Source of the DNA: Perkinsela sp. pyNocScin1 | Lineage: Eukaryota > Euglenozoa > Kinetoplastea > Prokinetoplastida > Perkinselidae | NCBI GenBank assembly: GCA_964019655.1 | Contig: CAXHTR010000001.1 | Location: 124,001 to 188,000 of the forward strand | Length of the DNA: 64,000 nucleotides | Reading direction: 5' to 3' | In this document: one piece after another, positions 37,380 through 48,940 of the stretch | Layout: every line of letters begins with the position of its first letter | How positions within the stretch are numbered: the stretch's first letter is position 1 | Position numbers and translations under genes: made by a program | Notes under the pieces: generated by a model | Databases searched by the model: none | The model's input: the letters and a program-made list of their open reading frames with translations, nothing else | Told to the model about the DNA's origin: nothing

Positions 37380-37991
37380 AGGTTTACAGGCGTAGCGGCG
37401 AAGGAAATTTGAGCGTTGCGCGCCCTCGGATTATGATCTTCTTATCTTTACCAATTTCTGCTTTCGCCATGCGCTTTATATTCGCTTCGTCTACGTACAG
37501 CTGAGCACCCACCTTTCCACTTACGCTCTGGCTGCATAAGATGAATTACTGAAACAAGGAAAAGAAAGCTCTTACACACACTGGTCGTGCTCTGCCTGGA
37601 CCTCAGGAGGAACTCTTCTCACTTCTTTTTTAACTGCGTGTCGAGCTTCGTCAATGACCGCTAAATCGAGGCCGGTATTATTGAGAGGTGTGTGATGGAT
37701 AGAATGGAGACTCGGGTCAATCTAGATGCACGAGAGTACATTCATGCACAAAAGTAAAAGGAAGCACAATTTTTCATTCTATGAATGAGCAAAAAGAACA
37801 GGGTGAGCAATGTCGAAAAGTGGCTTGTAGCGCAAAGAATGAGAAAGGAAGCCGAGGATTCATGGCTATGAAGCCAACAAAGTTTGGGTAAATTGGGTCG
37901 CAGTATTCCGATGCAATGTCTCACATACGCTCGCCACTAATTGCCGATTAACTTCGAAAAGGGTTGCATTCGAACGTCGCATTTCTATATC
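37380..37991. other. Decayed island sequence
   Basis: No gene is supported. A minus-strand stretch near 37,420-37,510 reads GAQLYVDEANIKRM, which may be a trace of a further DDE element but is too short to call. Confidence 0.3.
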
Positions 37992-38866
37992 TTAACCGCG
38001 AGTGCGACTGAGAAACTTGACAAGATGCTTCTTACACTCGAAAATGCGAAGGACTATTTTTCCCGAGTGATAGCCATCGAGCCTCTCTGTAGTAAGGAAT
38101 TTCATCAATTGCGAGATTTTTTTCTTCACAGAAACGCCGAAAGTCTCTTCTGACCTGCTTATTACCTTTGAGAAAGGTCGCGACTTCCTTGATCGTGTTA
38201 AAGGCGTTTGCAAGTCCGCCGCTGATCTTCTTGATACAGAGCATGTATCGGTGAATGAAGCAGCTCGTATCTGTGAGATTCGGGCTGTATGCCTTTCAGT
38301 GCTGTATCACACCAGTAATAGGACCGGTGTTCGTTGTTGCGCCGTCAGTAGAGACAGAGCCGAGCTTGTGCCATGGAATTCTGTGCTTTTCCAAGAACTT
38401 GCGCACAGCTCCTGTGATATCGCGGGCTGTCTTTCGATGCTTGAGCTCGATACAGAAAATAATGTGCTCTTCAACATTGAGCCCATCAATGTAACGCACA
38501 AAACCGACGAGCTGGCTTTTTCCTCTGCAGTCGGTGCTCTCGTCGATTCGTAGAGTGAAAGGAAACGGAAATTTGAGAAAAGGTCTCACCGTCGTCACGA
38601 TGTGATAGTGATGTATCCTTTCGCAATCGCGCTTTATGGTGTTTGGCGAGCTTAGAAAGTTTGCAAGAGTTTCATACAGCCCCCCATGGCCAGCCTCTTC
38701 TAGGATTATGCGCAATGATTCCTTTCGTGTGTTGCATGAGCGCTGCAGGTGTGCATGGAGGTCGGGCAACTGCTTGCGCTTGAAATCGTCTAACTGTGTT
38801 CATTGCATTCAATAATTTTCGGTTTACCTCGAAATTGATTGCAGCGCGCGTGAATATGCTCTTCAT
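37992..38866 (-). pseudogene. hAT (ZBED-like) transposase, catalytic and middle region
   Basis: Frame 38,296-38,769 contains LRIDESTDCRGKSQLVGFVRY, IIFCIELKHR and VSTDGATTNTG, the first catalytic Asp and surrounding motifs of ZBED-type hAT transposases. Frame 37,992-38,244 continues with NTIKEVATFLKG and YYREARWLSLGK, matching the family's conserved TEVRWLSKGK segment. The frames are separated by a shift. Upstream (to 39,201) the minus strand is open but not recognised. A 60-base stretch at 39,203-39,262 recurs near 53,090-53,150. Confidence 0.75.
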
Positions 38867-39201
38867 TTATAATACGCTTCGCTCCTGCCCTTACAATCTT
38901 CTTTCTCGAACGTGTTATAAAGCATCAGTAATTGCGCCTTTAGGATGGCTCGCTCATGATGCAGTCGAAGAAAAGCAGCAAATGCCAGAGCACACAAGTA
39001 AAAGGCAAGCAACAGGCGACCCGTCATCAAAACTTTGAAGACTACAAGGGCTGTCTTTACGATTCGGTAATTGTGCGCAAGTACAGCTTCTGGCTGCGGC
39101 ATTTCATCATACTTATGGCTACCAGCTTGGCCATCTTTAGGTAAATCGACGCAAAACCTGATGGTGCCGTGCCAAAGCAGAGCGCTATGCCCGCCGCTCA
39201 A

Positions 39202-40330
39202 GTTTGGTTTGGGATATCAAGGTCGCAGATAACTGAAGGCGAAATCCACTGATGTTACCGAAACAGTGCGGATACCACTGTCGTGACCGATTGAGAAGTC
39301 ATCGGCGAGCTGACAATATGGCCGCTCTATCATATAAGCGACATACTGACTCATCAGATCGGCGTTCCCGATCCCCATTTATCAGTGCATTCATTTTTTA
39401 AACATCATCAGAGTAGCGTCTGTCTGCAGTAGCCGCACGTAAAACTTTTCTTAAACCACTGGTCGGTACACTTTGCATGAAAAATGTGCCCGCACTTGAG
39501 TCGCCGCACAACTGCGCCATTTCGAAACGACTGCGAGCAAATACTGCAGCTTTCTTCTTGTTCTCGATTTCAGCGCAAATCGCCCGGTTGAAAGTGCATC
39601 CCCATTCCGCATGTATCGAGCCTGAGCGAGGTGCGAATCGTACAAATCAGGTTGGCCAAGAGGAAATATATCCTCGTGATTTCCTTTCGCACAGCTGTGC
39701 GGGAAACGCCAATCTCCTCACCGCTCGATCAATGGTCTAGATGCTAGTGATACATCGCTTTCGATGATCTCTTCGCGCTGCTCCATGCAGGGGTGCTCCT
39801 ACGGGTCGAGTCATGCGACTCCATCGAGTGATTTGCGGTGTGCCAACCTTTTCGGACGGCCGTTGGAAAATTTGTGACGACCTTTTCAGACACTTTCTTC
39901 TTGAAATCCCTATTAAACGGATCGTTGGAAAATTTGTGACGACCTTTTCGGACGCCCATGTTTTCAATTTTATTCCCGGACGTCGAATATCAGAGCAAGA
40001 ATGTCGCCTTGGGCCGAATATTCTCGGACCGAAGACCTTAACCAACCATACAGAGATCATTTTAAATGCCAAAGTTGAATTAAAGTGAACACCGCAAGTC
40101 TGTCACACCGCAATTTTTTGCTGATCAGGGTCATTGAACCCAAGCTCTTCACAAGAGACTTCGCATTTGTCTCTCACGAAGGCGCATGCCACAATAAGTC
40201 CTCTATTTAGGCTCGGATGCAGCCTCTCCATCTGCATACTGAGTGCATCAAGTCGACGAGATGCTTTTTCAAAATTTATTTCACATTCCAACGTGATGCG
40301 AATGATTAGAAGTTTGAGTGCAATGAAACT
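39202..40330. other. Decayed island sequence with short repeats
   Basis: No gene supported. It contains a direct repeat GTTGGAAAATTTGTGACGAC-like at about 39,860-39,880 and 39,925-39,945, and the left part of a 210-base repeat shared with 48,714-48,940. Read on the minus strand, a few codons near 39,900 repeat (FPxxxRKGWHT-like), so this is a small tandem duplication. Confidence 0.45.
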
Positions 40331-40483
40331 TCACAAATTACGAGGCTTTGCATGGACTGAGAAAGTTTTAAACTTTTGTGGGGTTATGACAGTAATACTT
40401 CCCCTCAAGAGAGAGAGAGTGCATTGGCTAAGGATTCGGACCTTTGGGTTCATGATAAGTGAGAGAATACAGTTCCCGAGAAA
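40268..40483. repeat. 210-bp MITE-like repeat, copy 1
   Basis: This stretch is similar to 48,714-48,940 over about 210 bases, with long identical runs such as CAATGAAACTTCACAAATTA. It ends in the motif AGAATACAGTTCCCGAG, after which similarity stops. The abrupt end suggests an element terminus. Confidence 0.6.
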
Positions 40484-41070
40484 TCGGCCGCAGCACGATG
40501 AAGCCACCCAGATACACAGAGTTCGGTCTTGAAGCGCAGCAGACGTCCAGTTTGACCTCTGCAACAGCCTTCTTTGGCTCTCAAAGCAAGTCAAGGAGCT
40601 TCCTCGCCGTATTCTTTCTCTGACCGGTCTCTCTTTCGGCAGATCATACCTATGAATGAGGCTGGTCGTGGACTCAGGTGAGTGAGCCTTAAGGAGCTCG
40701 ATAACACCTGCATAAACTCCGATGTTCACCTGTGCAGCGTCACTTGAGACCGTTCCCATCTTCTCAGGTGGAATTTCGTATTTGTTGATGGTCCCCAAGA
40801 TCTTTCCAGCTATGTATGGCGCAGTTTGTCTGTGCTCATGCTCCGTTCACAAAAGAATCCTTTCGCGAACTTCACCATCAAACACATACCTGACAAAAGC
40901 AATGACATGGCTACATCCAGCTTTATCAGTACTCTCATCGAATTGCAGCGAGAAAGGGCACGGAGATCGTCGGATTTCATCTGCAGTTTTGTGCGTGATA
41001 TGGTCAGCGATGCGTATCGTTCGTGTTCGAACAACCTTCGCTGTAACGAGTGCAATGGGCTTCTGACCAT
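40331..41070 (-). pseudogene. hAT-like transposase fragment
   Basis: On the minus strand near 40,870-40,990, CPFSLQFDESTDKAGCSHVIAF followed by VRYVF is a clear ZBED/hAT catalytic segment. The later frame (40,331-40,798) begins with VSSDAAQVNIG, corresponding to the CTDGA motif but with changes. Only a small part of the protein is readable and the frames do not join. Confidence 0.65.
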
Positions 41071-41093
41071 ATCAAACGCCTATAGGGCTATCA

Positions 41094-41840
41094 TTAGTGA
41101 CGTTGTACCAGCGACTCAGCAAGGCTTGCGACATGCCTCCAAAGCGAGGCGTGAACGGTTGGAATTGCAAAGGCAACCAATGCGGTTTTTGACCAACCCT
41201 TTTTCGTTCGGACATGTGGGGTTACAAAAATAGCATGTAATCCCCATCTCTTCCAAAGTAGGCCAACGTGCAAACTCACCACCTCGATCCATTGTGACCG
41301 TGTAGCATACACATGGCCCGAAGGCATTCTTCATAGTCTCCATGAGCTTATCACTGTCCTTCGAGTCCAGCAGAACTGCGATGATGAACCGAGACTTGCG
41401 CTCAGCAAGAGCTTGGACAACTCTGGAACTGCCAGCACCAATCACAGTATCCGCCTCCAGGCCACCATAGCGGATTCGCCCATCAATAAACTTTGGGCGT
41501 TCTTCGATTCCTTTAGGATGGCCACCGACCAATGCGGCACCTCTTTCCGGCTGCGGATTTTTCGCCTTCTTTTTTGGTTGAACCTTTTGTTCGCTAAACG
41601 CTGCTTGTAATTCTGCCAGTTGAACAAAATAGACCCGCGTAGCGTTTCACGTCTAAGAAAGGTGTCGATCACACCGCTGCTGAGTTTCTTGGGAAAGCCC
41701 ATGCCTTTGTACTTTGGGTCCTCCTTGAACTTCTTCGCCATCACTTTGCCGCTGTCCCAATCGTTGTCCTTGATCCTATTGCTCACGAGAGCCACAAGTC
41801 TTCCCATCCAGCAAAGGAAGCACACAGCGGGTACGCACAC
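41094..41840 (-). pseudogene. IS30-like transposase, catalytic Glu replaced by Lys
   Basis: Frame 41,442-41,840 holds the N-terminal helical region; frame 41,116-41,532 holds IRYGGLEADTVIGAGSSRVV (first Asp) and VTMDRGGEFARWPTL (second Asp), then PNEKGLVKNRIG. The expected Glu is Lys and the spacing is one residue short, so it cannot be active. The overlap of the two frames at 41,442-41,532 marks a frameshift. Confidence 0.75.
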
Positions 41841-41876
41841 AGGCGCGCCCCATAGTCTTCACCGTCTGGTGAAAAG

Positions 41877-41903
41877 GAGACCAGTGATAGCTTCATCCTC
41901 CCA
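41877..41903 (-). repeat. Hairpin-repeat copy
   Basis: A copy of an 85-base repeat (about 41,838-41,903) whose end reads ACCAGTGATAGCTTCATCCT then CCCA. It holds a small stem TGGT...ACCA around a purine-rich loop. Other copies are near 46,999-47,090 and 50,518-50,599. Confidence 0.5.
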
Positions 41904-42993
41904 AGTTGCGATACAGAGACGGAAAGCATTTCAAACATGACCCTTCTTTAAGAATGCGCTTGACAATATCCTCCAGGAAGTCAACCCGACGTCTCTTGTG
42001 CTCCGTGCGATGCGAAGATTTGCTCCATCTTTGAGGCGATTCCGATCGACAGTCTTCATCAAACGTTGATGTGCGTATGTCTGCACACGCATGTACGCCG
42101 TGACAAACTGTGCACATTTCTGCATATCGTTAAAAGTGAGTTCGAGGAAGAACGCATGAGCTTCAAGGTACGAATCCTCGAGTTAACCACAATACATGTC
42201 ACAAGATTTCCTTGCAAGAAGATGCTGACGTCGTTGATGAAAAAGTAGATATCAGCCATACACGCGAGACACAGAAGAAATCTCGTCCTAGAAAATTATC
42301 TTCCATGTACGCGAACTTCACATTCTCCGTGCAAAAGTATTCAATCGTATTCCGCATTCCTAAGGCGCGACTCAAGCATTTTCCCTTTGAAAGCCAGTGG
42401 ACAGCCCAGTAATACAAAAGGCAGGTGTAAAACGCTTCTGATTCTGTATTTGCTTCTGAACCTTCTTGTCACGCCGGCAACAAATAGAGAGTCTCAGACA
42501 AATCACCAACAACCATTTGCGTCGCCAGGTTCAAGCAATGAAGAGCGCAGTGTAGATCAAGCACGCCCGGATTGACCTGCTTCATTTTTGCGGTGAAGGA
42601 GTTCGGCGTATCCCGCAGTGGTTTTGCGCCGTCGGTGCACACGGATCCAACCTTATCTAGCAGGCCCTTCTCGGACAAGTGGTTAAAGACTGTGTTGAAT
42701 ATTCCATCAGCACCAGTAGAAACCAGGGTGGAGACACTTAAAAGGAAATCCTCTCTCATGACGTACATGCACCATTCCTTCAACATATACCGTGCATGCC
42801 CGACAAGCCGACAAAGTCCAGTGACATGCGTCGACTCGTCGATCTGCAAGCGAAAAGGAAAGGGGGAATCCTTAAGCTCTTTAATCAAGTCTTTTTCTCG
42901 GACATTTTGAATCACCTGGATGCACTCCTCTATGACATCCTTGCTCACATTGCAGTCGCGCTTGGCCTGCTTGTTCTGCATACATCTCTTCAT
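41904..42993 (-). pseudogene. hAT (ZBED-like) transposase, broken
   Basis: Frame 42,469-42,993 is the best hAT catalytic region here: FRLQIDESTHVTGLCRLV, then FNHLSEKGLLDKVGSVCTDG, then DLHCALHCLNLATQ. Frame 42,199-42,417 follows with HWLSKGKCLSRALGMRNTIE, and the next stretch has ADIYFFINDVSIFLQGN, all in the order expected for ZBED-type hAT. Three frames are needed. It matches the copy at 44.9-45.6 kb at nucleotide level near the CTDGA motif. Confidence 0.8.
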
Positions 42994-43020
42994 GACAGAG
43001 CAAGCCTAGCAATGTGCGAA

Positions 43021-43260
43021 TTGCAGAAGGGCTTGTATAGCCTTAATGGCAGTTTCCGAGCTATGAGCTTCAAGCCCGAATCCAGTGCCCGAAGCATCTG
43101 ATCGGATAACTGCGTGCAGGAGTTAATTTGAATATGGCTTTGGCTAGCATGGTCGCAGACGTATCAGGCATAGGCATGGGCACGATGTGCAGCTCTTTTG
43201 AGTGTGTCATAGGTGCTCGCCAAGTCCCCGCTTCACTTCGCAAAGCATGCATTGGTTATT
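43021..43260. repeat. Direct repeat shared with 45.85-46.08 kb
   Basis: About 200 bases here match 45,850-46,080, sharing CCCGAATCCAGTGCCC and TTTGAATATGGCTTTGGCTA. The two copies are about 2.8 kb apart in the same direction and lie next to related hAT copies. Confidence 0.6.
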
Positions 43261-43312
43261 CATCTCAGTTTCATCACATATGAAAAAATCTTGCCAAAAA
43301 AGGTGGTGCATT

Positions 43313-44269
43313 TTAAACGACATGGATCACTTCCCAATTGCCAAGCTTGGTGGGATCAATTCGTTGATTTTCCAGGAGATGGTTGTTTATGTCTTCGATT
43401 CGCGTCTGATCGCGATTAGCCTGTCGATAGACCAAAGTACCCTTATTTGGATACCATCGAGGCAATATTGAGGCTTTCACTTCCTCATCTTTGATGAAAT
43501 TACGCATCGATTTTGCTGAAGGCATGCGTCCGTCACCGCGTCGAATTCTTTCAGGGCTTTGATTCGCGAAGTGAAGAATCAAACCATCGCGAAGCTTGAG
43601 TAGGTCTTTTCTCAGCGAGAGCTCCTTGCCACGGGACTTTGACTTCTTTTCATGAAGTCGTTGGGCTTCGTCGGCATCGTAATTTCCGCCGATTTCCTTG
43701 CAAAATCTCTTTAACTCTTCAAAGACAGATTGGCGTCTTAATTACCCGCCGCCGCGAAAATCATTGATTGCTTCTGCGAGCTTCTCGTCCTACAAAGGAT
43801 CAACATTTGCTGCTCGTGCCTGATCAAGCAAGCTCTGAATAATGACTCGCTCTTCCTCGTTGATCAGAACGCCCTTCCCTTTCCGGTCCACCTCTGGGAG
43901 CTCTACACCTCCTTCTTGCGGCCGTACAATGGGTACCAAATACCTGCGCATGACGGTGCTTTGCAATGAAATGCGAACAGCAGCTACGATGCACTCTGTC
44001 TCCCGCGCAGAAAATCCATGGCCCCATAATGTGCTCAGATGCAGACGGAGAGCAATGTAGAACCCCAAGCGCCTCACAGAAATGTCCCTGCGCTGTGGCC
44101 TGTTTTCGATAAGATCATTGCACTTATCGCGATAACCCTGTAGAAGACAGGCAGGACTTACAATAATTGACGCACAAATTTTAAGAATTCGGCGTTGACA
44201 GTCCGTGTGCGAAAGCCATTTTCGCATTTCTCCTCGAATGACATTCTTCATTCTGCGACACCGATTCAA
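43313..44269 (-). pseudogene. IS30-like transposase, N-terminal half with in-frame stops
   Basis: One minus-strand frame runs from 44,269 to 43,313 with only two stops (TAG near 43,790, TAA near 43,743). The C-terminal part has QSPERIRRGDGRMPSAKSMR, NKGTLVYRQANRDQTRIED and KLGNWEVIHVV, matching the region of IS30 before the first catalytic Asp. The N-terminal 160 codons (MNRCRRMKNVIRGEM...) are not recognised. Catalytic segments two and three are missing. The end-like motif at 44,431-44,475 lies about 160 bases upstream of the start. Confidence 0.6.
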
Positions 44270-44430
44270 AACATAGTCCTTTGATCTATCACCCGTTAAT
44301 TTTAGCAGCTCCGGTCCCTGTGTGGAAAGAATTATATCAAGAAGGTCATATCTTTTATCCGTGAAGCCAGATGCCCTACCTACATTCTGTGCGTTTCGGA
44401 CTCTAGGCTGCGGGAGGCCTAGTCTTCTTA

Positions 44431-44475
44431 GCCAAATCTCGGCAGCTCATATGGGGATGAAGTCTGGGCTGTACT
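44431..44475. repeat. 45-bp end-like motif, copy 1
   Basis: This 45-base segment matches 51,639-51,684 and 57,133-57,177. It starts with a short stem (GCCAAATCTCGGC; in the other copies GCCGATTTTCGGC) and ends GAAGTCTGGGCTGTA. No similarity continues on either side. Confidence 0.6.
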
Positions 44476-44659
44476 GTGAATAGGGCCAAGGACTCTGCTA
44501 CTTTCAGGGCAAAATGAAATTTACCAATTTTCACAAGTCCCAGAGCTAAAAATGTTATGGAACTGAGACATTTCTTTCGCAGCACATGATGAGTATCAAA
44601 ATGCAAAATTAGAAGAAACTTGGCAATACAGTCTGAGGTACAAGGTTACATTTTAATGT

Positions 44660-44725
44660 AGCGCCAGCCCAGTAGCGTTTCGATCAGCCCAACAGTGTTT
44701 CGCCAGCCCAATGGCATTTGATAAT
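44660..44725. repeat. Three imperfect copies of a 20-bp unit
   Basis: Three units of the form CAGCCCArxxGxxTTTCG occur in tandem. They are followed by a small AT-rich repeat of ATTGCGATTCGAATCGCTGC type. The origin is unknown. Confidence 0.5.
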
Positions 44726-44869
44726 TTATGCAGTAGTTGCGCCTCAGTTGTTTGCGCGTTCAAATCATTGCGATTCGAATCGCTGCGATTTAAATTTAGC
44801 CCGTGCAAGTAAAAAAACGACCTTATACATAACAACTTCATCCCAGTCAGGTTCATAATCCATGCATCC

Positions 44870-45650
44870 TTATATGAGGACAGCTTCTACATGCGCCCGT
44901 GTTCGTCGCTCACTCAAAATGCGTTTAAGCCGCGAGAAAGCAGCCTCGCAGCGATACGTCGTGACAAAAGGCAGAACCTTGATTGCTGCAGAAGAAATCT
45001 CTGGATACTGAAGACGAGCATTCGCCCGAAAATCGAGTGCGTTTTCAGCTTCTTTGAAGTAAAACTCAATCGCTTCGTTTGAACGCATTTCACGTATCGC
45101 TGCAGGAAACCTTGGGTCACTTGGAAGTTGTGTATCCACCACATCTAATGGATCTATCATCCAGTACTGAACTTCATGAAGGGTCTTAAACTTCTCCTTG
45201 AAGAGTTTTTGAACTTGGTTGAGATATTTGAGTATATCTTTCCGTACGACACCGAAAATTCTTTCCCGAGTCTCCGCACCTTGATTGCTCAGGTATTTAT
45301 TTAATGATGGAAGATCATCAAAGACTTCGCAACGGACATCCGTACGCCACCAAAAAATACGTGCTTTAATTGTTTTTATGAATTCCTCAGCCTCGTCAAT
45401 CGTGCGTTTGTTGCCTTGAAGGTCGGTGTTAGCTTTATCTATTCCCGGCAATATATCATGAAAGAACGCCAAATACGTCTGAAAAACAGGTGTGTCTAGC
45501 TTGAATGCGAGGAGTTTTTTCTCTTCCAAGAGCGGTTTTTTTGGAGTCTGCTGCATTCCTGCGGTAAAGCAGCTCGACGTATCCCGCATTATTTTTGCGC
45601 CGTCGGTGCACACAGATCCAACCGTATCTACCAGGCCACTCTCAGGCTAC
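44870..45650 (-). pseudogene. hAT transposase, C-terminal half with dimerisation region
   Basis: A 247-codon frame starting MCTDGAKIMRDTSS... and ending with LPFVTTYRCEAAFSRLKRIL, the C-terminal hAT dimerisation region. The CTDGA motif is joined after about 25 residues to a segment normally much further downstream, so this copy has a large internal deletion, but the C-terminal half remains open. The upstream catalytic segment is not seen. Confidence 0.75.
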
Positions 45651-45849
45651 CTCGAGATCTGTGCAAATACCGCCTATGCGATGAATGCGGCTGCCAGTCC
45701 GAGAGGATTTCGTCGTAATCGGGTTTGTCCTCTGAGCAGGCGCATATGAGATGACGCTCGATATCCGAACCAGAATGTTTTGCCCTTTAGATGCACGTTA
45801 AAAGCTGGAAATGACGCTTCACAACGTTAGGTAGTCGCGAATGGCAGAA

Positions 45850-46292
45850 AGGTTTGTATGGCCATTTTGACAGTTTCCGATTTAAGAGCTTCAGGCCCGA
45901 ATCCAGTGCCCAAAGCATCTGGTCGGCAGACTGCATGCAAGAGTTGATTTGAATATGGCTTTGGCTAGCAAGGTCGCAGACGCATGAGGCACAGGCATGA
46001 GCATGATGTGCAGATCTTTCCAGCATGTCAAAGGGGCTGACTAAGCTCTTATTTTACTTCGAAAAGCAGGCACAGCGGGTGCTGAACAGCGACCGAATGT
46101 CTACGCATGACAGTACTTTCAAGGAGAGGAACTGTTCGGCGTTGACAGTCCGTGTGCGAGAGCCATTAGCGCATTTCCCCTCGCACTACATTCTTCATTT
46201 TGCGGCATCGATTCAAAACGTACTCCTTTGATCTCTGACTCGCCAGGTTTTTAAGCTCTGGACCCTGAGATGTCAAAAGGGCATCAAGAAGA
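45850..46292. repeat. Duplicated stretches shared with 43.0-43.2 and 44.2-44.35 kb
   Basis: 45,850-46,080 matches 43,021-43,260, and 46,137-46,292 matches 44,186-44,345 (shared GGCGTTGACAGTCCGTGTGC). The order of the blocks is the same, so a segment of at least 1.3 kb was duplicated, with the middle of one copy (43,260-44,186) missing from the other. Confidence 0.6.
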
Positions 46293-47376
46293 TCATGTTC
46301 CTCGGAATTTAAAGAAAAATTCCTGCGTTATTCTCGTGGAGTTCATTCGAACTCTCTCAAGAAGGTTTCCTAGATCATTCAGGGGCCCGTGATGAGCTTG
46401 TTGATTGTAGGCTTGAAGTGCTTCCTGACTAAGCGGAGGTGTATTTCCCTGATTGACTGGAGGTGCCGATCCGAACGCTGAAAGAAATCCTGACGCATCC
46501 CCTGTTATGGCACTCGCAGCACCTGTGTCGTTCATCGGTCGGGCTTGGTTGCTGCTTTTCTGCTTTTTCTTGCGCTTTTGCGCACGTTTCCTGCTCTGCT
46601 CTTTCAGGATATAGGATTAACTGGATCCATGAAGCAATGAGCGTGTGCTTCGGGCAGTGCTTTTGTCAATGAGAGCACATGATAGTTCAGCCCGGTGCTT
46701 TTGATGCATTATTGACTCGTGGACCGACTTCTGAATCAATCGCTTGACTTTGTCTTCCTTTTTGCTCTGTACGTTAAGTTGGTTGTGCAAGCTCTCTGTT
46801 ATATTCACAACTTTTATCAACGGGGATTCTTTCATGATGAGTGAAGGGAGCTGAAAAAAAGAAATTCTTTCTAATGGAATGAACCAATCGAAACTCGACG
46901 TCTTCGCTGCTTAGACTACGTAGTATGCAGCCCGTGGTGCCCTGGGGTCTACTCTTTCGTTTGGAGTGACTGCCGTCCGCAGCGTACTATACTGGCTACA
47001 CGATCCGAACCAAGCTGAGGCACGAACAGGCGTGCCCCGCATCCATCATCGATTGGTGGAAAAGACACCAATCGCTATGTCACCCTTCCATCTTTCGCTA
47101 AATAGACGCGAAGCATCTTATCAAAGAGTCGAATACAGAGAAAGCCAACGCATTGCAGAATGCAAAAAGAGCCAAGGTATACGAAGCTTGTGCCGCTTGC
47201 AGTACTCTCTAAACTGTCGATGAGAATCATGTAAGCTTCTGACCGCCTGTATAACTTCAATAGCTTCCTTTCACATATTCAGGGAGGTCTTTCGTCGCGA
47301 GGTTAAGACAATGCAAAAGGAAGTGCTCCGAAACAATATCTTTGTTCACTCTCTTGAGACGGGCTACCAATGCTGT
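46293..47376. other. Decayed island sequence
   Basis: Minus-strand frames at 46,293-46,535 and 46,617-46,835 are open but not recognised. The second has a long charged helix. A hairpin-repeat copy lies at 46,999-47,090, with a perfect 9-bp stem CGATTGGTG / CACCAATCG around a 7-base loop (47,050-47,074). Confidence 0.4.
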
Positions 47377-48228
47377 TTACTCTCCAGTCAGAACAGTGGC
47401 ACCATCTGTACAAACAGATGCAACCTTAGACCAGCTCATGCCACTATCAACGAAATGCTTGTTTATGGAATTAAAGATGTTCCACGACTTACACTTGACT
47501 AATCTATGACAGAACATAAGCTCAACTCTGACAAGATAATCATTTGGAGAAGAATTTTCGATTTTATCTTCAAAGTCGAATTTTCCTGTCGAGTTCATTG
47601 TAATAGCGAGACTCAGCGTATCAAAAAACGTCGGTTACCGTGGGGTTTTCCACCAAGAATGAAAAATGTTTTGTGATCGTAGGTATTCCCACACGAGGTT
47701 ATAAATATCAATGGCACCAGTCGTATTCGCGAATCAGAAAATAAAAAGAAATTCCTCTTTGACGTTATTTCCTTGAGGGGATTTGACCATGAATCTCGCA
47801 GATCCAATCTACCAGCAATGAAATTGGCATTGGACTATTGCGAATTTCGTCTCAAACCTGATTCTCGATGTTGGCTGCAATAAGTCGCATTTTGCTTTTC
47901 ACAGCAAACCTTCCAAGATGCATGGATCGGATTGCTTCGTGGCGTTGATACCGCATAAAATATTAACAACCCTCTAAAGAACAGGCTTTATCAACTTCTC
48001 GCCAATTACACATGCGACCTTGAGCAGTCCCATGCGATAGACGATTTCGAGCTCTGCCTCCTCCAAATCTACAGCTGACGCAGCAAAAAATTTACGAAGC
48101 TTCGGGTACTTCTTCTTCGTCAGGTTGTAATCGTCCTGCTTGGCTTTCTTTTCGCCGTCTGAATATGTAAACGATTCCGGGTGGCAAGTCGATGAATGCC
48201 ATTCGTCTGAACGAAGTTTTTCAAGCAA
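47377..48228 (-). pseudogene. hAT-like transposase, N-terminal and catalytic remnants
   Basis: Frame 47,974-48,228 resembles the segment after the BED finger in ZBED-type hATs (KKYPKLRKFFA, GLLKVACVIGEKLIKPVL). Frame 47,377-47,598 keeps the segment FNSINKHFVDSGMSWSKVA followed by SVCTDGATVLTGE. The DEST motif between them is lost or out of frame. The sequence near 47,460-47,550 matches that near 50,685-50,770, so these belong to one subfamily. Confidence 0.65.
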
Positions 48229-48713
48229 CGAACCGGGAAATCTTCATCCTAAAAATGAATCGTTATCCTCACACGCTCGTGCTCATAATTCAAACTTTTC
48301 TTTTTGCCCTGCAGCATGTCAACGCGGAGGGTAGCACGGAATTCCGCCGTTTGAGTGTCTTGAGTATTCTCAGCCGTCAGGGCACGTGGGGTAGGTTCCA
48401 CCTCTGTAAAAATGGGAATAGCATCAGCTGTTGATGTGAATTTTATTGCTGGAGAAAAAGGAATAGCACCAGCCGTCAGTGTAGATTCTACTATGGAGAC
48501 TGTACATTGATCTCTCCACACAGAGGTTCTTTGCCCCCTTTGGACTCTGTGATAGCAGCATTGTCTTGGGTTCTTGTCACTCTCCTCGGAAAGTTCAGTA
48601 GCTGAGCTCTAGCTCTTTTCATGTGAATCTGCGCTCTTCATATCTCAGAGTGGGAGTCGCCGACGAGCGAGTGGCCTTATCTCATCTCGATTTACGAAGG
48701 CCCCTACGGTAGT
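48229..48713. other. Decayed island sequence with a repeat
   Basis: No gene supported. Bases 48,545-48,714 resemble 52,455-52,712, with shared CTCTCCTCGGAAAG. The minus-strand frame at 48,249-48,521 has an internally repeated phrase (TAGAIPFSPAIKFTS, TADAIPIFTEVEPTP) from a short tandem duplication. Confidence 0.4.
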
Positions 48714-48940
48714 TTGAGAGTCCACTCTTCAAAATTTACTTCTCTTCCCAACATGATGCGAGTGATTAGAAGTTTGAATGCAATGAAACTTCACAAATTA
48801 CGAGGCTTTGCATGGACTGAGACAGCTTTTGAACCTTATTGGGTTATTGAGGTGAGACGACCCTATTTAGAGCTCAGGAGAGCAGTCATTTTGAGCCTCT
48901 GTGCTCATTAGAAGTGGGAGAATACAGTTCCCGAGAAATC
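48714..48940. repeat. 210-bp MITE-like repeat, copy 2
   Basis: Counterpart of 40,268-40,483, also ending in AGAATACAGTTCCCGAG at 48,921-48,937. It overlaps the 3' limit of the hAT copy on its right. Confidence 0.6.

Noticed and set aside
37380-37560. A further IS630-like fragment suggested by YVDEANIK
   Set aside because: Only a few residues match and no second catalytic segment is present.
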